Part shown: positions 11,076 to 23,639 of the stretch, piece after piece
Numbering within the stretch: the stretch's first letter is position 1
Layout: every line of letters begins with the position of its first letter
Source of the DNA: Callorhinus ursinus
Taxonomy: Eukaryota > Chordata > Mammalia > Carnivora > Otariidae
Direction: 5' to 3'
Length of the DNA: 64,000 bases
Assembly (NCBI RefSeq): GCF_003265705.1
Contig: NW_020312935.1
Span: 8,707,995-8,771,994 of the forward strand
Notes under the pieces: generated by a model
Database searches by the model: none
What the model was told of the DNA's origin: nothing
Seen by the model: the letters and a program-made list of their open reading frames with translations, nothing else
Program-made: the position numbers and the translations under genes

Positions 11076-11670
11076 GGGAAAAAAATCACCATAGTAGCCT
11101 CACTTTTATGTAAATGCTATCATTGCCAAAAGTAGTTATTTGCCATAAAAAAATATAACTGGTTTTTTAACTGGATGGAAAATTCTATGACATGTTTCTC
11201 AGAACCTTAGTCGTAAGATGATTGCTCTGGGGAGATGACCAGGCCTGGATACAGGAAGGCAATGTCTTGCTCAATTTGGATGTGGTCGTAGAAATTGCCC
11301 AGGGAAACACTACGGAATTGAAAAGAAGGGAAAGCTAAATGAGGTGTGGCCAAGGCAGGGACTTGGGGAATCTGCTGGTCTCTTCCAAACTCTTTGTCCA
11401 ATGCCTTCAATCAGAAATCTCATTCTGTAAACCCTACCTCTTTGACATTCCTCTTATAGCTCGGTCTTCTCCACTTTAACTGAAACTACCAAGTTCAGGA
11501 CTTCGCACAAACCTGCCTATTGCCCTCCTTGCTTTTAGTTTGTCCATTCCAATCAGCCCTTGAGCTGGGATGCCAGACCATCTTGAGTATTAGCAAATAT
11601 GATACTATAGTTTGTCCATTCTCACCCATCACTGGATAGAAGAACCAACACGAAAGTTATAAAAAAAAGT
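11076..11670. other. Unique sequence after the L1
   Basis: No gene or clear repeat. 11440-11600 is CT-rich and could be the 5' part of an eroded L2 whose 3' end lies beyond the L1 insertion, at 12640. Confidence 0.3.
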
Positions 11671-11795
11671 GTTGATAACCAGGGTCCATTTCTAAAGATT
11701 CCGATCTCATTAATTTGGAGTAGGGCCTATGTGCTGGTTTTGTTTTGCAGCTCTCCAAGTGATTCTGATATTAGGGCCAAGTGCCACTGATATAA
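11670..11795. mobile_element. MER5-like hAT fossil (partial)
   Basis: Resembles MER5A in the middle (GATTCCGATCTCATTAATTT ... GGCC) and at the end (CTCTCCAAGTGATTCTGATA). The outer ends are not clear. Confidence 0.45.
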
Positions 11796-12003
11796 CCCCT
11801 GCAAACAATCCTTTAGTATCTGTCCATTACCTTAGCATGGCCCAAGAGGACCTCCAGCAAATGAACTCATCTTTTATCTCTTCATAGATAAGCAACAGTC
11901 TTTGCTGCTTGACCATAGGTTTCTCTTCATTCTTTGACTATTTTTGCTGCTACCAATTCTGGGACAATTCCCTTCATCCACTACGTCAACTTACACACCT
12001 TTA

Positions 12004-12605
12004 TTTTTATTTATTTATTTTTATTTTTTTATTGTTATGTTAATCACCATACATTACATCATTAGTTTTTGATGTAGTGTTCCATGAGTCATTGTTTGTG
12101 CATAACACCCAGTGCTCCACGCAGAATGTGCCCTCTTTAATACCCATCACCAGGCTAACCCATCCCCCCACCCCCTCCCCTCTAGAACCCTCAGTTTGTT
12201 TTTCAGAGTCCATCGTCTCTCATGGTTTGTCTCCCCCTGCGACTTACTCCCCTTCATTCTTCCCCTCCTGCTATCTTCTTCTTTTTCTTTTTTCTTAACA
12301 TATATTGCATTATTTGTTTCAGAAGCACAGATCTGTGATTCAACAGTCTTGCACAATTCACAGCGCTCACCATAACATATACCCTCCCCAATGTCTATCA
12401 CACAGCCACCCCATCCCTCCCACCCCCCACCACTCCAACAACCCTCAGTTTGTTTCCTGAGATTAAGAATTCCTCATATCAGTGAGGTCAGATGATACAT
12501 ATCTTTCTCTGATTATTTCACTCAGCATAATACCCTCAAGTTCTATCCATGTCATTGCAAATGGCAAGATCTTATTCCTTTTGATGGCTACATAATATTC
12601 CATTG
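12004..12605 (-). mobile_element. 5'-truncated L1 with target duplication
   Basis: The reverse complement reads the last part of ORF2 and the 3' UTR of the same L1 lineage as 3990-11068, ending in an A/T tail at 12004. The target duplication is 16 bp with one mismatch (11988-12003 and 12606-12621). It keeps ATATGA at the ORF2 end, which documents the ancestral stop codon that the full-length copy has lost. Confidence 0.95.
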
Positions 12606-12639
12606 AACTTATACACCTTTAAATGCTAAATTATATGAA

Positions 12640-12860
12640 AGCTTCTCTGACCTTCCCTGACATGTGACATCTTTCTATAATATTGACCACTCCTCTATCC
12701 TTCACTGTACTAGTAATAAACACATGTGTATACCACGTAAGTGTGCATTTAGGTGATATATCCTTAAAAATCTCTCATTTTCATGTTGTTTTCTCAGTGC
12801 CCAGCACAGTGCAGACTCAACATTCAAAGCAATGAAAAATGGATAATTAATGAATGATTC
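12640..12860 (+). repeat. Possible L2 3' end
   Basis: CTTCTCTGACCTTCCCTGAC, later AGTGCCCAGCACAGTGCAG and a closing TTAATGAATG are L2-like. The truncated L1 at 12004-12605 may have split this older element. Confidence 0.4.
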
Positions 12861-13301
12861 CTGATCATTTATATTTATAATTTATTGAATAACTTAGGAT
12901 AATTTAATCAGTGTCCATTCAGATAGTGAGAGATATGGAAAGAGATGGTATGATGAGTGTCCAAAAGCATTGGTCTTCTCTTAGAAATATAAAAGGTAGT
13001 TTACTAGGACTCATTTCAAAAGAAATGTGCCAAATGTTAGCAACACCAACCATGTTAGGTCCATTTAAGACATGCCTGATCAGAAGACTATGGGTTCAGT
13101 AATGCCTCACATTGTGCAAAAGAACTGTGTTTTCAACATGTATTAACCATTTCCTTTTTTACTGACTTTGCTTTTTCCTCCTCCTCTTTAAGAGATCTCT
13201 ATTGTTGCTTTCCTCCAGGATCACTGTCATGGATTTGCCTTTAGAAGCCTTTTCCAATCAGGGTTCCATGAGGATAAGCTGTAATCTCTTAAGGGTAATA
13301 T
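12861..13301. other. Unassigned unique sequence
   Basis: No gene, RNA or repeat I can name. Confidence 0.3.
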
Positions 13302-13489
13302 TCTCAAAATGTGGTTCCTGAGTCAGCAGCACCGGAATCACCAGTGTACTTACCAGAAATGCAAATTCTCAGGCCCCAACTCAGACCTACCAAATCAGAA
13401 ACCCTGAGGGTGAGGCCCAGCAAGCTGTATTTTAACAAGCCCTCCAGACGATTCTGATGGATTCTCACGTGTAAGAACCACTGGCCTAG
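13302..13489 (+). mobile_element. MER5A-like hAT transposon fossil
   Basis: Block order is that of MER5A: TTCTCAAAATGTGGTTCCTG, AAATGCAAATTCTCAGGCCC, CTGAGGGTGAGGCCCAGCAA, TTTTAACAAGCCCTCCAG, then GTAAGAACCACTGGCC. Both terminal inverted parts are recognisable (TGTGGTTC and GAACCACTG). Confidence 0.85.
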
Positions 13490-13829
13490 AATGATCACAG
13501 TCATGGGTCTAGCCCTCAGAATGACAGGTCCAGTGCAGGTGTGTCTATATGAGAAACACCTAAGAAGATTTTTAAAAATAAATGTTCCAAGGGATGCTTC
13601 TTACATATTCACTTTTTCAGTGGATTTGGAATGGGACTTTGCAATCTGAATTTTAGAACAGTTTCCTTTGGTTAACCTGATCTGCACTCAAGTATAGGAA
13701 TAAAGGGGCTGGATGGTCTCTGAGTTCTTTGTCAAGCAAGATATGTTGTCTTCTTTCAATCACTACTCCTTTCCTCTCCTTTAACTTCTGCTGGAGGCAG
13801 CATCATTACAGAGAGATGAACAGGTCCCA

Positions 13830-14350
13830 GCCCAACCCAGAGTAAGTGAATCATGTCTGGGGGAAGGGCCTAAGTACTGATATTTTTTAAAAGGTCCCCA
13901 AGTGACAGCAAAGACAATGTAAGTAGGAAGCTAGGCAATGTGGACACCATGCCACACATGAACCACAGTTGAATATGAGACTTATAAGAATTTGTCCAGA
14001 GGCCATTGCTCTGCTAATCCCAAGCCTTAGACTTGAGACGTAGAGCAGACACACCTGCCAATCAGGCTCAGCCAATCATATTTTCCCCTGTGGGAACTCG
14101 AAGCTTAAGCAGAGAGTGGACCACATCAGCTGATGCTGTAGAAGCAGAGTCTCTTTATGGCCTTATTCTGGAGAGAAGATCTGACAACTGTTGTTCCGAC
14201 AGCTACCCTGGTTTCTTTTCACCTATGTTTTGGTTGTTAAACTTTTCTTTTGATTCTGTGGGCTACTCTAGTATTCTCCCAAGGAGTTGTCATTTTTTTC
14301 TTGAGTAGGTTAAAATTGGTTTCTTTAGCTTGCAGCTCAAAGAATTTTTA
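13830..14350 (+). repeat. Ancient interspersed repeat, family not named
   Basis: CCAATCAGGCTCAGCCAATC, later GTGGGAACTCGAAG, and an end with a GGCTACTCTAGT block and AAATTGGTTTCTTTAGCTTG resemble a known mammalian LTR-like repeat. I cannot name it safely. Confidence 0.35.
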
Positions 14351-14430
14351 TTAACACTTTCTGCCACTAATTGATGATATGATCTTGGACAGGTCATCTC
14401 ACATCTTTAGGTCTCAGTTGCCCTCAGCTG
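14335..14430 (+). repeat. MIR fragment
   Basis: CTGCCACTAATTGATGATAT, GATCTTGGACAGGTCATCTC and GGTCTCAGTTGCCCTC follow the MIR core order. Confidence 0.7.
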
Positions 14431-15470
14431 CAAAAATGCCCTCAGCTAGTGATCCAGATCCATATTTTTTAATCACTTATAAAACAAGACTCTTTCTTAA
14501 AAAGAATGAGTTCTGAAAAACTTGAATAAATAAAACATATGGAAGTGATGAATGGTTTCCCCAGCTCAAATCTTTACTATTTGGTAAAACTTATTTTACT
14601 CTGGATGGAGCCTCAGCAAACATCTGAGAAGGGCTAAATTTCCTTGCAGCACAGATGATCTTAAAGTGCTATCTTTCTATAGTTTTGTTATTCTTGATTC
14701 AGAGCCTTGAGTCCAGGGACAGTGGGAGTTTTCCCTTTTAGTGCCATGTATTCGTAGATGTAAAAGGCCTTGTAATAATACTTAATGGAACACACAAAGT
14801 GGTAAATGCCATGCAGACTCAAATGTAAAAACTGCTTGTCCAGAAGGCCTTTTAAAAGAGAACTGATGGAATAATCTAATTTTTAGTTATAGCAAATGCT
14901 ATCTAAAAATAGGAATGCTATTATTCTGGAATGTTTGGTCACCTGTGGAGTGTTGTCTCTGAAGTCTTCTAGGACACAGAGTTTAAAATCCATGAAAAGG
15001 TCAAGACAGCTCTCAATTTCCAAATTAAATTGCTTGGAAACACACTTCAGTAGGAAGTTGGGTTTGGGGAGGCCTGCTGTGAAAGTTAGCAAATGAAATG
15101 TAAAATGTGTGAAGTTTTCAGTTTTAGAAAAAGTACCAGTTTTAAAAGATTGTGGCATTTTTGCTTTACCAAATGAAGCTCTTTTGGTGGACTTAAATAT
15201 ACCTCTTGCATATTCTGAGGCTTAAATTTTTAAAAATCTTCAAAATGTGATTCCATTAAAACATGCCCCACTGCTAAGAATTTAGAGGTCACAGTCTAAA
15301 TTATTTCTTGGACTCTCTCTGCATGAAATTTCTGTATGATACTCTAAGCAGAGACTCCACTGCAAAAAAGAAAACGTATGGACATAAATAGGGCTTATGA
15401 AGATCACACTATGTGTAAAAGCAGGTGCTGGGCATTCTTATAATCTTAGTCCACTAAAACCCCATGATTC
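14431..15470. other. Unique sequence
   Basis: No gene is supported. A 91-codon antisense ORF at 14883-15158 has no motif I recognise. The stretch 14830-15180 lacks obvious repeats and is moderately AT-rich. Confidence 0.35.
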
Positions 15471-15960
15471 TTCCTGTCAACCCATTTCCCACCTACTATA
15501 ATTACAACTTTCTCCAATCCTCTACTAGGGCTGTCCTTAGAGTATGTTGGAAAGGGTCTTCTAAGCATCTGCACCCAATAAACATGATGTTCTTTTCTTA
15601 CAAATAATTGCTCTGCTGTATGCTGCAGTATGCATTGATGTTAGTCAGCTTCTATTTATCGAAACTATCTACCACCCTTAATGTTCGTTACTCCGAATTC
15701 TCTGACTCTTCTTCTCCTTCTGTGAATGCTACTTCTCTGTCTCATTACTGAATTTTCTCCTCCCTAAATGTTGATATTTCCCAGCCCTGTATCTGTGCAC
15801 CACTACTTTAAACATGCTCTTGCCCCTTGGTTAACTCTACCAAATGCCAAAACCCATCCCCTCTGAGATTCAGAGTCCCATATCCAACATACTGTTGAAC
15901 ACTTCCACCTAGATGAGCGTAGGCATCACAAACTCAGTGTGCAGAAAGGTGATGTTTATT
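15471..15960 (+). repeat. L2-like LINE fragment
   Basis: A run of L2-type phrases: CTCTGACTCTTCTTCTCC, AAATGTTGATATTTCCCAGC, CCCATATCCAACATACTG and CACTTCCACCTAGATG. It fits an internal L2 segment rather than the 3' end. Confidence 0.6.
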
Positions 15961-15984
15961 AACAGGGTGATCTCCGGCATCAGA

Positions 15985-16150
15985 GTGCCTGTCCATGAAT
16001 CCCTACTCAGCACTTATTATAGATACGAACTTTGGCAAGTTTCTTACCCTCCCTGGATCTCAATTTCCTTATCTCTAAGAAGTTTTGTGGATTAAATGGA
16101 ACAGCATATGAAAATAAATTTCATAGAGTTTATGATACATAATAAATCTT
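15985..16150 (+). repeat. MIR fragment
   Basis: GGCAAGTTTCTTACCCTCCC, TCAATTTCCTTATCTCTAAG and GGATTAAATGGAACAGCATA match the MIR second half. Confidence 0.7.
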
Positions 16151-18139
16151 AAATGAAACTTAGCTATATCTAACCATATCTCCTTTGAACCTGCTAATTC
16201 TTTCATATTGCTAATCTTTGACTTCTCATGTTCACTCACCTCCATAAGATTTTACATTAAAAAAGTGTTTTCAAATCTGTTCTTTTTTCTTTCACCATTA
16301 AATTTTCCCTAGCTCATGTAATTTTATGGGTCCATTTATCACCTCTATCTTTCTCATCTATCTTTCTATGTATCTATCATCTCTTTTCCTCTCTCACTCT
16401 CTGTGTCTTAACCTCACAAAACAGTGGGCTTAAGGGTCAAGGGAGAGAGGAAATGAAGAGAATGGGTTGAGAGAGAGAGAGAGGAAGAGAGAGATTGAGG
16501 ATAGAGATATTACTTGCCTTGAAAAATCTAGGACATGTTTTTACCAAAGTTTTGTGATACTGGGTAAAATGTAGAAAAAGAAAAATCTATTAATAAGCAC
16601 ACTTGGACATGGTGCCAGTACTTAAGGAGGTTGGCAAGCCAATGCTAATTGAATAGAACCATAGAACCATACTGTTGATGTGACTGTTAAAATAACCTTT
16701 CCTTCCTCTAGGGCTGTTTAATAAAAATGCAGTGTTTTTATGTACATCCTAAATGTTGCTTTATTGAGGACCTTAAAAGCAAGTTAATAACAGCATTCTT
16801 AGGGTTTAGGTGGAAGACTACAATAATGGCATATTTGAAAAGGAAAATTACATAGTAAACCCAGTCACACACTGGAGGTGATTTTACAGATCAGATTTGG
16901 AATTCTAAGTAATCAAATGCAGGCACTGCTCAAGGTTACCCTATCTAGTAAAGTTTAATGAACACAAGGAAACATTCAAAGCAAATAATACCTTCAATAT
17001 TTTAACCACTGTGGGGCTACTTTCTTATGTTTTCCTGATACATGCATGAATCTGAAATAAACCATTCTTTTAAAGACTAATAAGGTTGAAAATCAAACTT
17101 GAAAAATGGGATGAAAAATTTTAAAAAATACTAATTTTCTTATGGGCTATTTTGTTTCCCAATATAAAAACTGGAGGCTCTGCTCACATTCTACTGCTTA
17201 TGCACACTTTCTCGTTCTCACACAACCAACCAAATTAGAGTCATGAAAGACTTTTCTAGGTTTCTAATTTGGTATCTTTACCTGAGTTGTATTAGTTTTA
17301 GTATAAATTCTTTTTGGCACCTTTTAGTAACACAACCAAGTTGCTATCTAGGAATATCATTAATTGTACTTTAAAAAGAACAAAATATCTTGCAACAGTT
17401 GTCATAATTTTTTAGTTACCACAGATAGAATTCATGATCAATCCCTTTATGGCTATAAGTAATGCATACTACAGCTTCCAAATTATGACCTGCATACAAT
17501 AAAATGAGATTAAATGCCAAATCTAATATGTGGAACTCAACAACAATTTATGAATTTTTCGAGTTATTTTGCTACCTTGGAATTTAAATCAAAATAATTT
17601 CTCTCTTTCCCTCTCTTTTTTATTGTTGTTGCCTAAACCTACAGTGCTATTTCCCAAGTGTATAGCGCTAATATCATTTTGTTAATTTTTTTATTTACAA
17701 AAAAGACACACTTAAATCAGAACTGTTGTATTTCCTTTAAATTTTAATTTATGATTTAATGTAGTGTTGCTTTACATTTTGAGAAAGGCAGAATTAAGGG
17801 GGAAGGAGATCATTAGATTGTATGTTTCACCCTCCTTGTGGAAGAAGGGACAGGACTAAAGGGAGAGTTAAAATAAAATGTAAATATTATGATCAGATTC
17901 TTAAAGCCAAGAATTTATGAAGCTAAGTGGTAAAGAAAAATATGACATGCCCCACCTCTGGAATCAATTTTAGTTGGATTGGGAAAAGACTCTATCCAAG
18001 AGAGAGGTGGTACTTTCTAAGTGAATGACAGGTAGGACTATGTAGCAATTTTTGGCTAAACATAGGCCTTTAAAACACAGAGCTTAATTTGAAACATTTT
18101 CCATGGCTGAGTATGATTATCACCTGTAAAATCATTATA
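16151..18139. other. Long unique AT-rich stretch
   Basis: No gene seen. 16330-16400 is CT-rich and 16465-16500 is a short GA-rich run (GAGAGAGAGAGAGAGG). The rest is non-repetitive by eye. Confidence 0.35.
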
Positions 18140-18950
18140 AAAAAATAAAATGTAATGAGGAACTAGATAAGCTTTCCTGATAAGCTCAGGAACAAGGCAA
18201 GAATACCCACTCTCAGCATATTTTTTCAGCATATTGCTGGAAGTCCTAGCTAATGCAATAAGACCAGAAAAGCAAAGAAAAGATACACAGATTGGGAAGG
18301 AAGAAATAAAACTGTCTTTGTTTAGAGACAACATAATCATCTATGTAGAAAATCCAAAGGATCAACAAACCCCTCCTCTAACTAGTAAGTGAAAATAGCG
18401 AGGTTGTAGGATACAAGGTTAACATATGAAAGTCAGTTGCTTTCCTATCCTCCAGCAACAACCAAATGGAGTTTGGAGTTAGAAACAAAATACCATTTAC
18501 ATTAGCACCCCACAAAATGAAATACTTATGTATGTACAAATCTGTCAAAATACGTTCAGTATCTGTATAAGGAAAACTATAAAATTCTGATGAAAGAAAT
18601 CAAAGAACTAAATAAATAGGGTGATAGTCTATGTTCATGAAGATGACTCAATATGGTCAAGGTGCCAGTTCTTCCCAACATGATCTCAGTCGAAGTCCCA
18701 GCAAGTTATTCTATGGTTATTGATAAACTGATTCTAAAGTTCATATGGAGAGAAAGAAGACCCAGACTATCCAACACAATACTGACACTACTCTACTTCA
18801 AAACTTACTCCAGAGCTATAGTAATCAAATAACAGTGTGATATTGGCAAAAAAATATACATATAGATCAATGGAACAGAATAGAGAGTGCAGAAATAGAG
18901 ACCCATATGAATAGAGTCAACTGACCTTTGACAAAGTAGAAAAGGTAATG
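18140..18950 (+). mobile_element. Old L1 ORF2 fragment, cut by assembly gap
   Basis: Translates in pieces to L1 reverse transcriptase and the region after it. The RT catalytic FADD is replaced by FRDN (TTTAGAGACAAC, near 18319). Many frameshifts. It reads up to the LTFDKV-like region and then stops at the N run, so its true right edge is unknown. Confidence 0.88.
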
Positions 18951-19050
18951 NNNNNNNNNNNNNNNNNNNNNNNNNNNNNNNNNNNNNNNNNNNNNNNNNN
19001 NNNNNNNNNNNNNNNNNNNNNNNNNNNNNNNNNNNNNNNNNNNNNNNNNN
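18951..19050. other. Assembly gap (100 N)
   Basis: Exactly 100 N, the usual placeholder for a gap of unknown size. It lies between L1 sequence and an AAGA-rich microsatellite, so a collapsed simple repeat or L1 tail is likely missing. Confidence 0.99.
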
Positions 19051-19103
19051 AAGAAAAAGAAAAAGAAAGAAAAAGAAAGAAAGAAAGAAAGAAAGAACGA
19101 AAG
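19051..19103 (+). repeat. (AAAGA/AAAG)n microsatellite
   Basis: Purine-only run directly after the gap, units AAAAAG and AAAG. It could be the tail of the interrupted element or an independent simple repeat. Confidence 0.9.
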
Positions 19104-19137
19104 ATCTAGATGAAATCTAGACATTGACTTTACAACC

Positions 19138-19478
19138 TGCTTTAGTCAGATAGGGCTGCCATTGTACATACTGGATGGCTGCAAGTCCAAGATTAAGGTG
19201 TTGAGAGATGTAACTCTTCTAAGACCTCTCTCCCTGGCCTACTGACTACTTCTTGCTGCATCTTCACATGGGCTTTTCTCTTGTGTGTACATCCCCAGTG
19301 GCTCTTCTTCTTCTCATAAGGACACTATTCCTGTTGGATTAAGTCCCCACCTTTTAACTTCGTTTAACTTTAATTACCTCTTACAAGGTCCTATCTCTAA
19401 ATATAGCTACACTGAGGGTTAGAGTTTCAACCTGTGAATTCTGAGAAGACACCATTCCATGCATAACATTCCCTTTAT
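19138..19478 (-). mobile_element. MLT1-type MaLR LTR
   Basis: In reverse order it matches MLT1: GGGCTGCCATTGTACATA, GGCTGCAAGTCCAAGATTA, CATCTTCACATGGGCTTTTC, TAAGGACACTATTCCTG and AACCTGTGAATTCTGAG are the complement of the standard blocks. Confidence 0.8.
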
Positions 19479-19618
19479 AAAAATTAATTCAAAATGGAGG
19501 TTGATAGCAGTGGGCAGAAGAACAATGGTGTCAATTAGTCAGCTAGAATAAGTGGAGGTTATCAGTCAATCATCTCCATTCATCCACTGCTTGTTAAGTA
19601 TTTAAAATAAATCTTCAA

Positions 19619-19819
19619 GGGGCACCTGGGTGGCTCAGTCATTAAGTGTCTGCCTTCGGCTCAGGTCATGATCCCAGGGTTCTGGGATCGAGCCCCACAT
19701 CAGGCTCCCTGCCCTGTGGGAAGCCTGCTTCTCCCTCTCCCACTCCCCCTACTTGTGTTGTCTCTCTCGCTCTCTCTCTGTCAAATAAATAAATAAAATC
19801 TTTAAAAAAAATAAAAAAA
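19619..19819 (+). mobile_element. Can-SINE
   Basis: Complete copy from GGGGCACCTGGGTGG to an A-rich tail. Target duplication AAATCTTCAA at 19609-19618 and 19820-19829. The 3' body reads ACTTGTGTTGTCTCTCTC before the AAATAAATAAA end. Confidence 0.97.
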
Positions 19820-20029
19820 AAATCTTCAAAGCTGATGAAAATTTGCCAGGTCACCATGAAAGTCTGCAGGTATTTCAGACAGAGGAAATGACATGCTCCG
19901 AGAGATGTGATTTGAAACAAGACAGTATAGTTTAATAATTTTTACTTCAAATGATGTTAAGTTGGATGTACAAATAATACCGATGGTGATAATAATTATA
20001 ACAACAATTTTGTAAGTCAAATGCTTTCT

Positions 20030-20225
20030 ATGTATCAAGTATCATAGTTTATATTTAATTCTCATACCAGCCCTCCAATAATTATTATATCACTTTTACT
20101 AATAAGCAACTCAGGGCAGAGATTATAAGGCTTTCTCAAGCTCATATTGCTACCAAGCAATGTAGCTGGAATTCAACCTTGGTTCTCTCTAAATTCCGAG
20201 TCTGTGCTCTTATTATCTACATTTT
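20030..20225 (-). repeat. MIR
   Basis: Complement-strand MIR: TAATTCTCATACCAGCCCTC, TAAGCAACTCAGGGCAGAG, CTGGAATTCAACCTTGG and a CTGTGCTCTTATTA end. Confidence 0.75.
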
Positions 20226-21747
20226 GCTCCAGAGCAGCCAATGGCAGGATGTCATGGCCCTCTACCTGTTGTGTGTGATTTGCTTTTTTTGTAACAGTGC
20301 AAGAGTGTACTATTCTTCTCTGTCATACTGCTGAAGTATTAGGCTAGGGCCACTAGTTCTCAATAAAATGAACACTCACTGAACAGGGAAAACAGTATTC
20401 TAACTGAAACCTATTCATCAAAGGTGTCTGAAGTTACTGAGAAATGAACAGAAGAATCTATGGCTACCTATATTGGACGAACACAAAAATAAACTTATGT
20501 TTTAAACAAGTTGCGAATGGTTGACAATAAGCACTTAAATAACAAGTTGTAAAAGTTATCACATTTCACAATTTAGTACTCTGAGGACTTTTTTTTTTCC
20601 TTTTAAATTAAATGATATCTTTGGTGATACTATAGACAAATGGCGTGATTTCTTTGTCACACAGCTGGTTTTGAAACATCCATCCCTCTTTGTCCCAAGA
20701 AATATGTAAAAAACAAACAAAATCACCACTTCTGTTTCTCAACAGCAGGAAAACAGACCAAATTTTTCAGGTTTCAACAAGAGTTGGACTTGTGAAGATA
20801 ATTTTCTTGCAGTGATTGATTTAGTAGTGTCAAAGTTAATATGGTTTTTATGACCACAAGAAGGCTGTAATCTAATTCTGAAGAAATTCTTATCTCATTG
20901 GCACTGTGTTATCACTTTTAATCTTAGCGTTTTCATTTGAATTAGCCTAGAAAAATTCAATGGGCTGTTTTCCTGACAGTCAACCTTCGGATTGATCTTC
21001 TGCACTAAATTTTCTGGTGCTGACATTATGTTTTAAATCATGTTATCATTACTCTCAACAGTCAATTAGGAGTTGTTTTTGCAGACTATTATAGGCTGGA
21101 ATTGCTGGGTATAATTTCTTCCACACAGTAAGAACTATTCTTTTTAACAATAGACATTGTAAACTTAATTAGAATGGCATGGCTGGCTCCATGATGAATT
21201 TCTGCAAGGGATAGTTTTCAAGTATCTAGATCTTTGTAAAAGAAGACATAACTTTTTCTTGCTCTTTTGCATATGCCATATGGTGAGCAAGCCCCAAATT
21301 ATGAACTAATTTCCCCAAAGCCTACAACTGGTTAAATCTTAAATTTGGTGGTCTAAAATACCTTTACACAATGAAAACCAATAGAAGTGTGTCAGCTAGC
21401 TCCATACTGATAGTTGGAAGAGTGTGGTCTAAATAATATGTCAGGCACTCTTTCCCCTTCAAAGCTACGGTTAGCTTTTGTGAACATTTCCACTGGTAGG
21501 AGAATATATTCATGGACATCAACCCTTGTCATTCTTGATTCCACTCCACCAACTTTTCAGAACAGACCATACTGACAGAAGTTTAAACAAAAAAGGGGAG
21601 GAAGGCAGGTGTTTTCTTCTACGAATTCCACTGGATTTTAGCTACCTGCTCAACCATGTGTTCTTTTTCTCCCTGACCTGATGGTTCAGGTAATATGCTG
21701 CACATCAGGAAACAGTCCTTGGACTCGCCCCTTGAGCACCTGCCTTT
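20226..21747. other. Unique sequence with a candidate noncoding element
   Basis: No gene and no named repeat. The non-repetitive part 20830-21240 has a motif-rich, moderately AT-rich look that would fit a conserved noncoding element. Confidence 0.35.
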
Positions 21748-21766
21748 AAATATCCATGAAATGGTC

Positions 21767-21972
21767 AGGCGCCTGGGTGGCTCAGTTGGTTAAGCAACTG
21801 CCTTCGGCTCAGGTCATGATCCTGGAGTCCCGGGATCGAGTCCCACATCGGGCTCCCCGCACAGCGGGGAGTCTGTTTCTCCCTCTGACCCTCTTCCCTC
21901 TCGTGCTCTCTATCTCTCATTCTCTCTCTCTCAAATAAATAAATAAAATCTTTAAAAAATAAATAAATAAAT
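21767..21972 (+). mobile_element. Can-SINE, young subtype
   Basis: GGCGCCTGGGTGGCTCAG head, body with TCTGACCCTCTTCCCTCTCG, and an (AAAT)n tail. A perfect 19-bp target duplication (21748-21766 and 21973-21991) marks it as one of the youngest insertions here. Confidence 0.98.
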
Positions 21973-22189
21973 AAATATCCATGAAATGGTCCTTGGACCA
22001 AACTGCTCACTCCATAGCTTAAAGAAGCTGAAGAGCCAATAGTCATGATTCTCCACTTCGAAGTCATATTCAGCATCATATGTATATGTACACAGTTAGT
22101 GAAATTTTACCAAAAGAGCATGACCTTTCCAACACCGGTAAAACTATCATCTGATGGATGAGTTCAATTATCTATAGAAAATGACTGAA

Positions 22190-22376
22190 GGAACACCTGG
22201 GTGGCTCAGTTGGTTAAACGTCTGCCTTCAGCTCAGGTCATGATCTCGGGGTCCTGGATCGAGTCAGGTGTCGGGCTCCCCACTCAGTGGGGAGTCTGCT
22301 TGTCCCTCTGCTTCTCTCTTGACTCCACCCCGCCCCCCACTCTTTCAAATAAATAAATAAAATCTTTTAAAAAAAT
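22190..22376 (+). mobile_element. Can-SINE
   Basis: Head, B-box-like block and (AAAT)n-AAATCTTTT end are all present. The body carries CCACCCCGCCCCCCACTC. No convincing target duplication could be read. Confidence 0.94.
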
Positions 22377-22719
22377 GTACCTTAAAAAGACACACTGATG
22401 AGGCAGGAACAGCCAAGGGGTGACTCTCAAACTCTAGCCTAATTGATTTCATTCACATCTCAACTGGGAATGTGATAAGAGAAAAGGAGTGGTCAGTGCA
22501 AAATATATACAAATATGTGTTTAATATATGCAGAATTGGGAATGCTCTTTCTCCTCCAGCTACAAGGAAGCCTGACAGAGGACTTTTTATCTATGAAAAT
22601 GGAGGCATAAATGCATGAGGGTTCTGTAGTTGAGAAGTCAATGCCTTTATACTTGCTTGACTATAAAACGTTATGGCAAAGTGTTATGGCTCACAGAGCA
22701 TTATGTCATGTACTACTTT

Positions 22720-22895
22720 TTGTACATTTACACAGATGCAATTTTATAATAATTTGTGTAATTTTTTATGTATACCTATCATTTTCACTAGTCTGTAAAT
22801 CTTAGGAGGACAAGCACCAAGGAAGATATCTATTTGTGCTAAAGTTGTATCCCGGGTACATATCTCAATGTCTTGAATGAATGAATAAACAAATT
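22720..22895 (+). repeat. L2 3' end
   Basis: GTCTGTAAATCTTAGGAGGA, TTGTATCCCGGGTACATATC and GAATGAATGAATAAAC follow the L2 3' terminal order. Confidence 0.65.
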
Positions 22896-23639
22896 AATAT
22901 ACCTATTATTATTTGAAAGAACTACCATAATCAGAGAATTGCATTTATTAACCCAAATGCCTGCATTTAAGACCCCTTGGCAATGATAATTATCATTTTT
23001 AGGTAATATGATGGAATATTTTTTTTCTGTCAGTGTTTTAGGTGCTTGCTTGCAGTCCTCTAGAGTCTGATCATATTTGAGTACACTACTAAGATGGTTT
23101 TAATCCAACTTTGTAGTGAGATATCCACCAATATCCCTATCTGGCTTCTTGTCTCAGCAACCACCTTGTCCCAGATGATTTTTATGCCTTTCCTTGAAAG
23201 GCAATGTAATGAGTACTATCCACCTTAACTGTCACCTTTCAGAGTGACAGTTAATACCATTCAAATCACGTGCAGACATCTATAAGCATCTCCCTTGGAT
23301 TTCCCATGGTGAATATAAAAGTAAATATACGATACTTTCAATACTTTCCTCTGTAAGTCAATCACTGCTAAATTCTATCCAGTTTCTTTATATGATCCAA
23401 TAAGGAGAAGTACTTTCCCTACATTTAAAGTACATATTTTAGTAGCATAGACTACTAATACCTAGATATTAAGTGCTTGCTAGTAAAATAAAGATACTGC
23501 AATGCATAATGTAAAATATCTCAAGAAACACATATGAGAAAAATGTATTTAAGATTTAGTTAAATATAAAAGCCACAGACTAAAGGATCTGAATATCTCT
23601 TTTTCTTTCTTGCCAAATTCAATTTCAGATTCCGATTAA
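22896..23639. other. Unassigned unique sequence
   Basis: AT-rich, without gene, RNA or recognisable repeat. Confidence 0.3.

Noticed and set aside
21767..21860. tRNA gene
   Set aside because: The tRNA-like promoter boxes belong to the SINE head; there is no complete cloverleaf and the SINE body follows.
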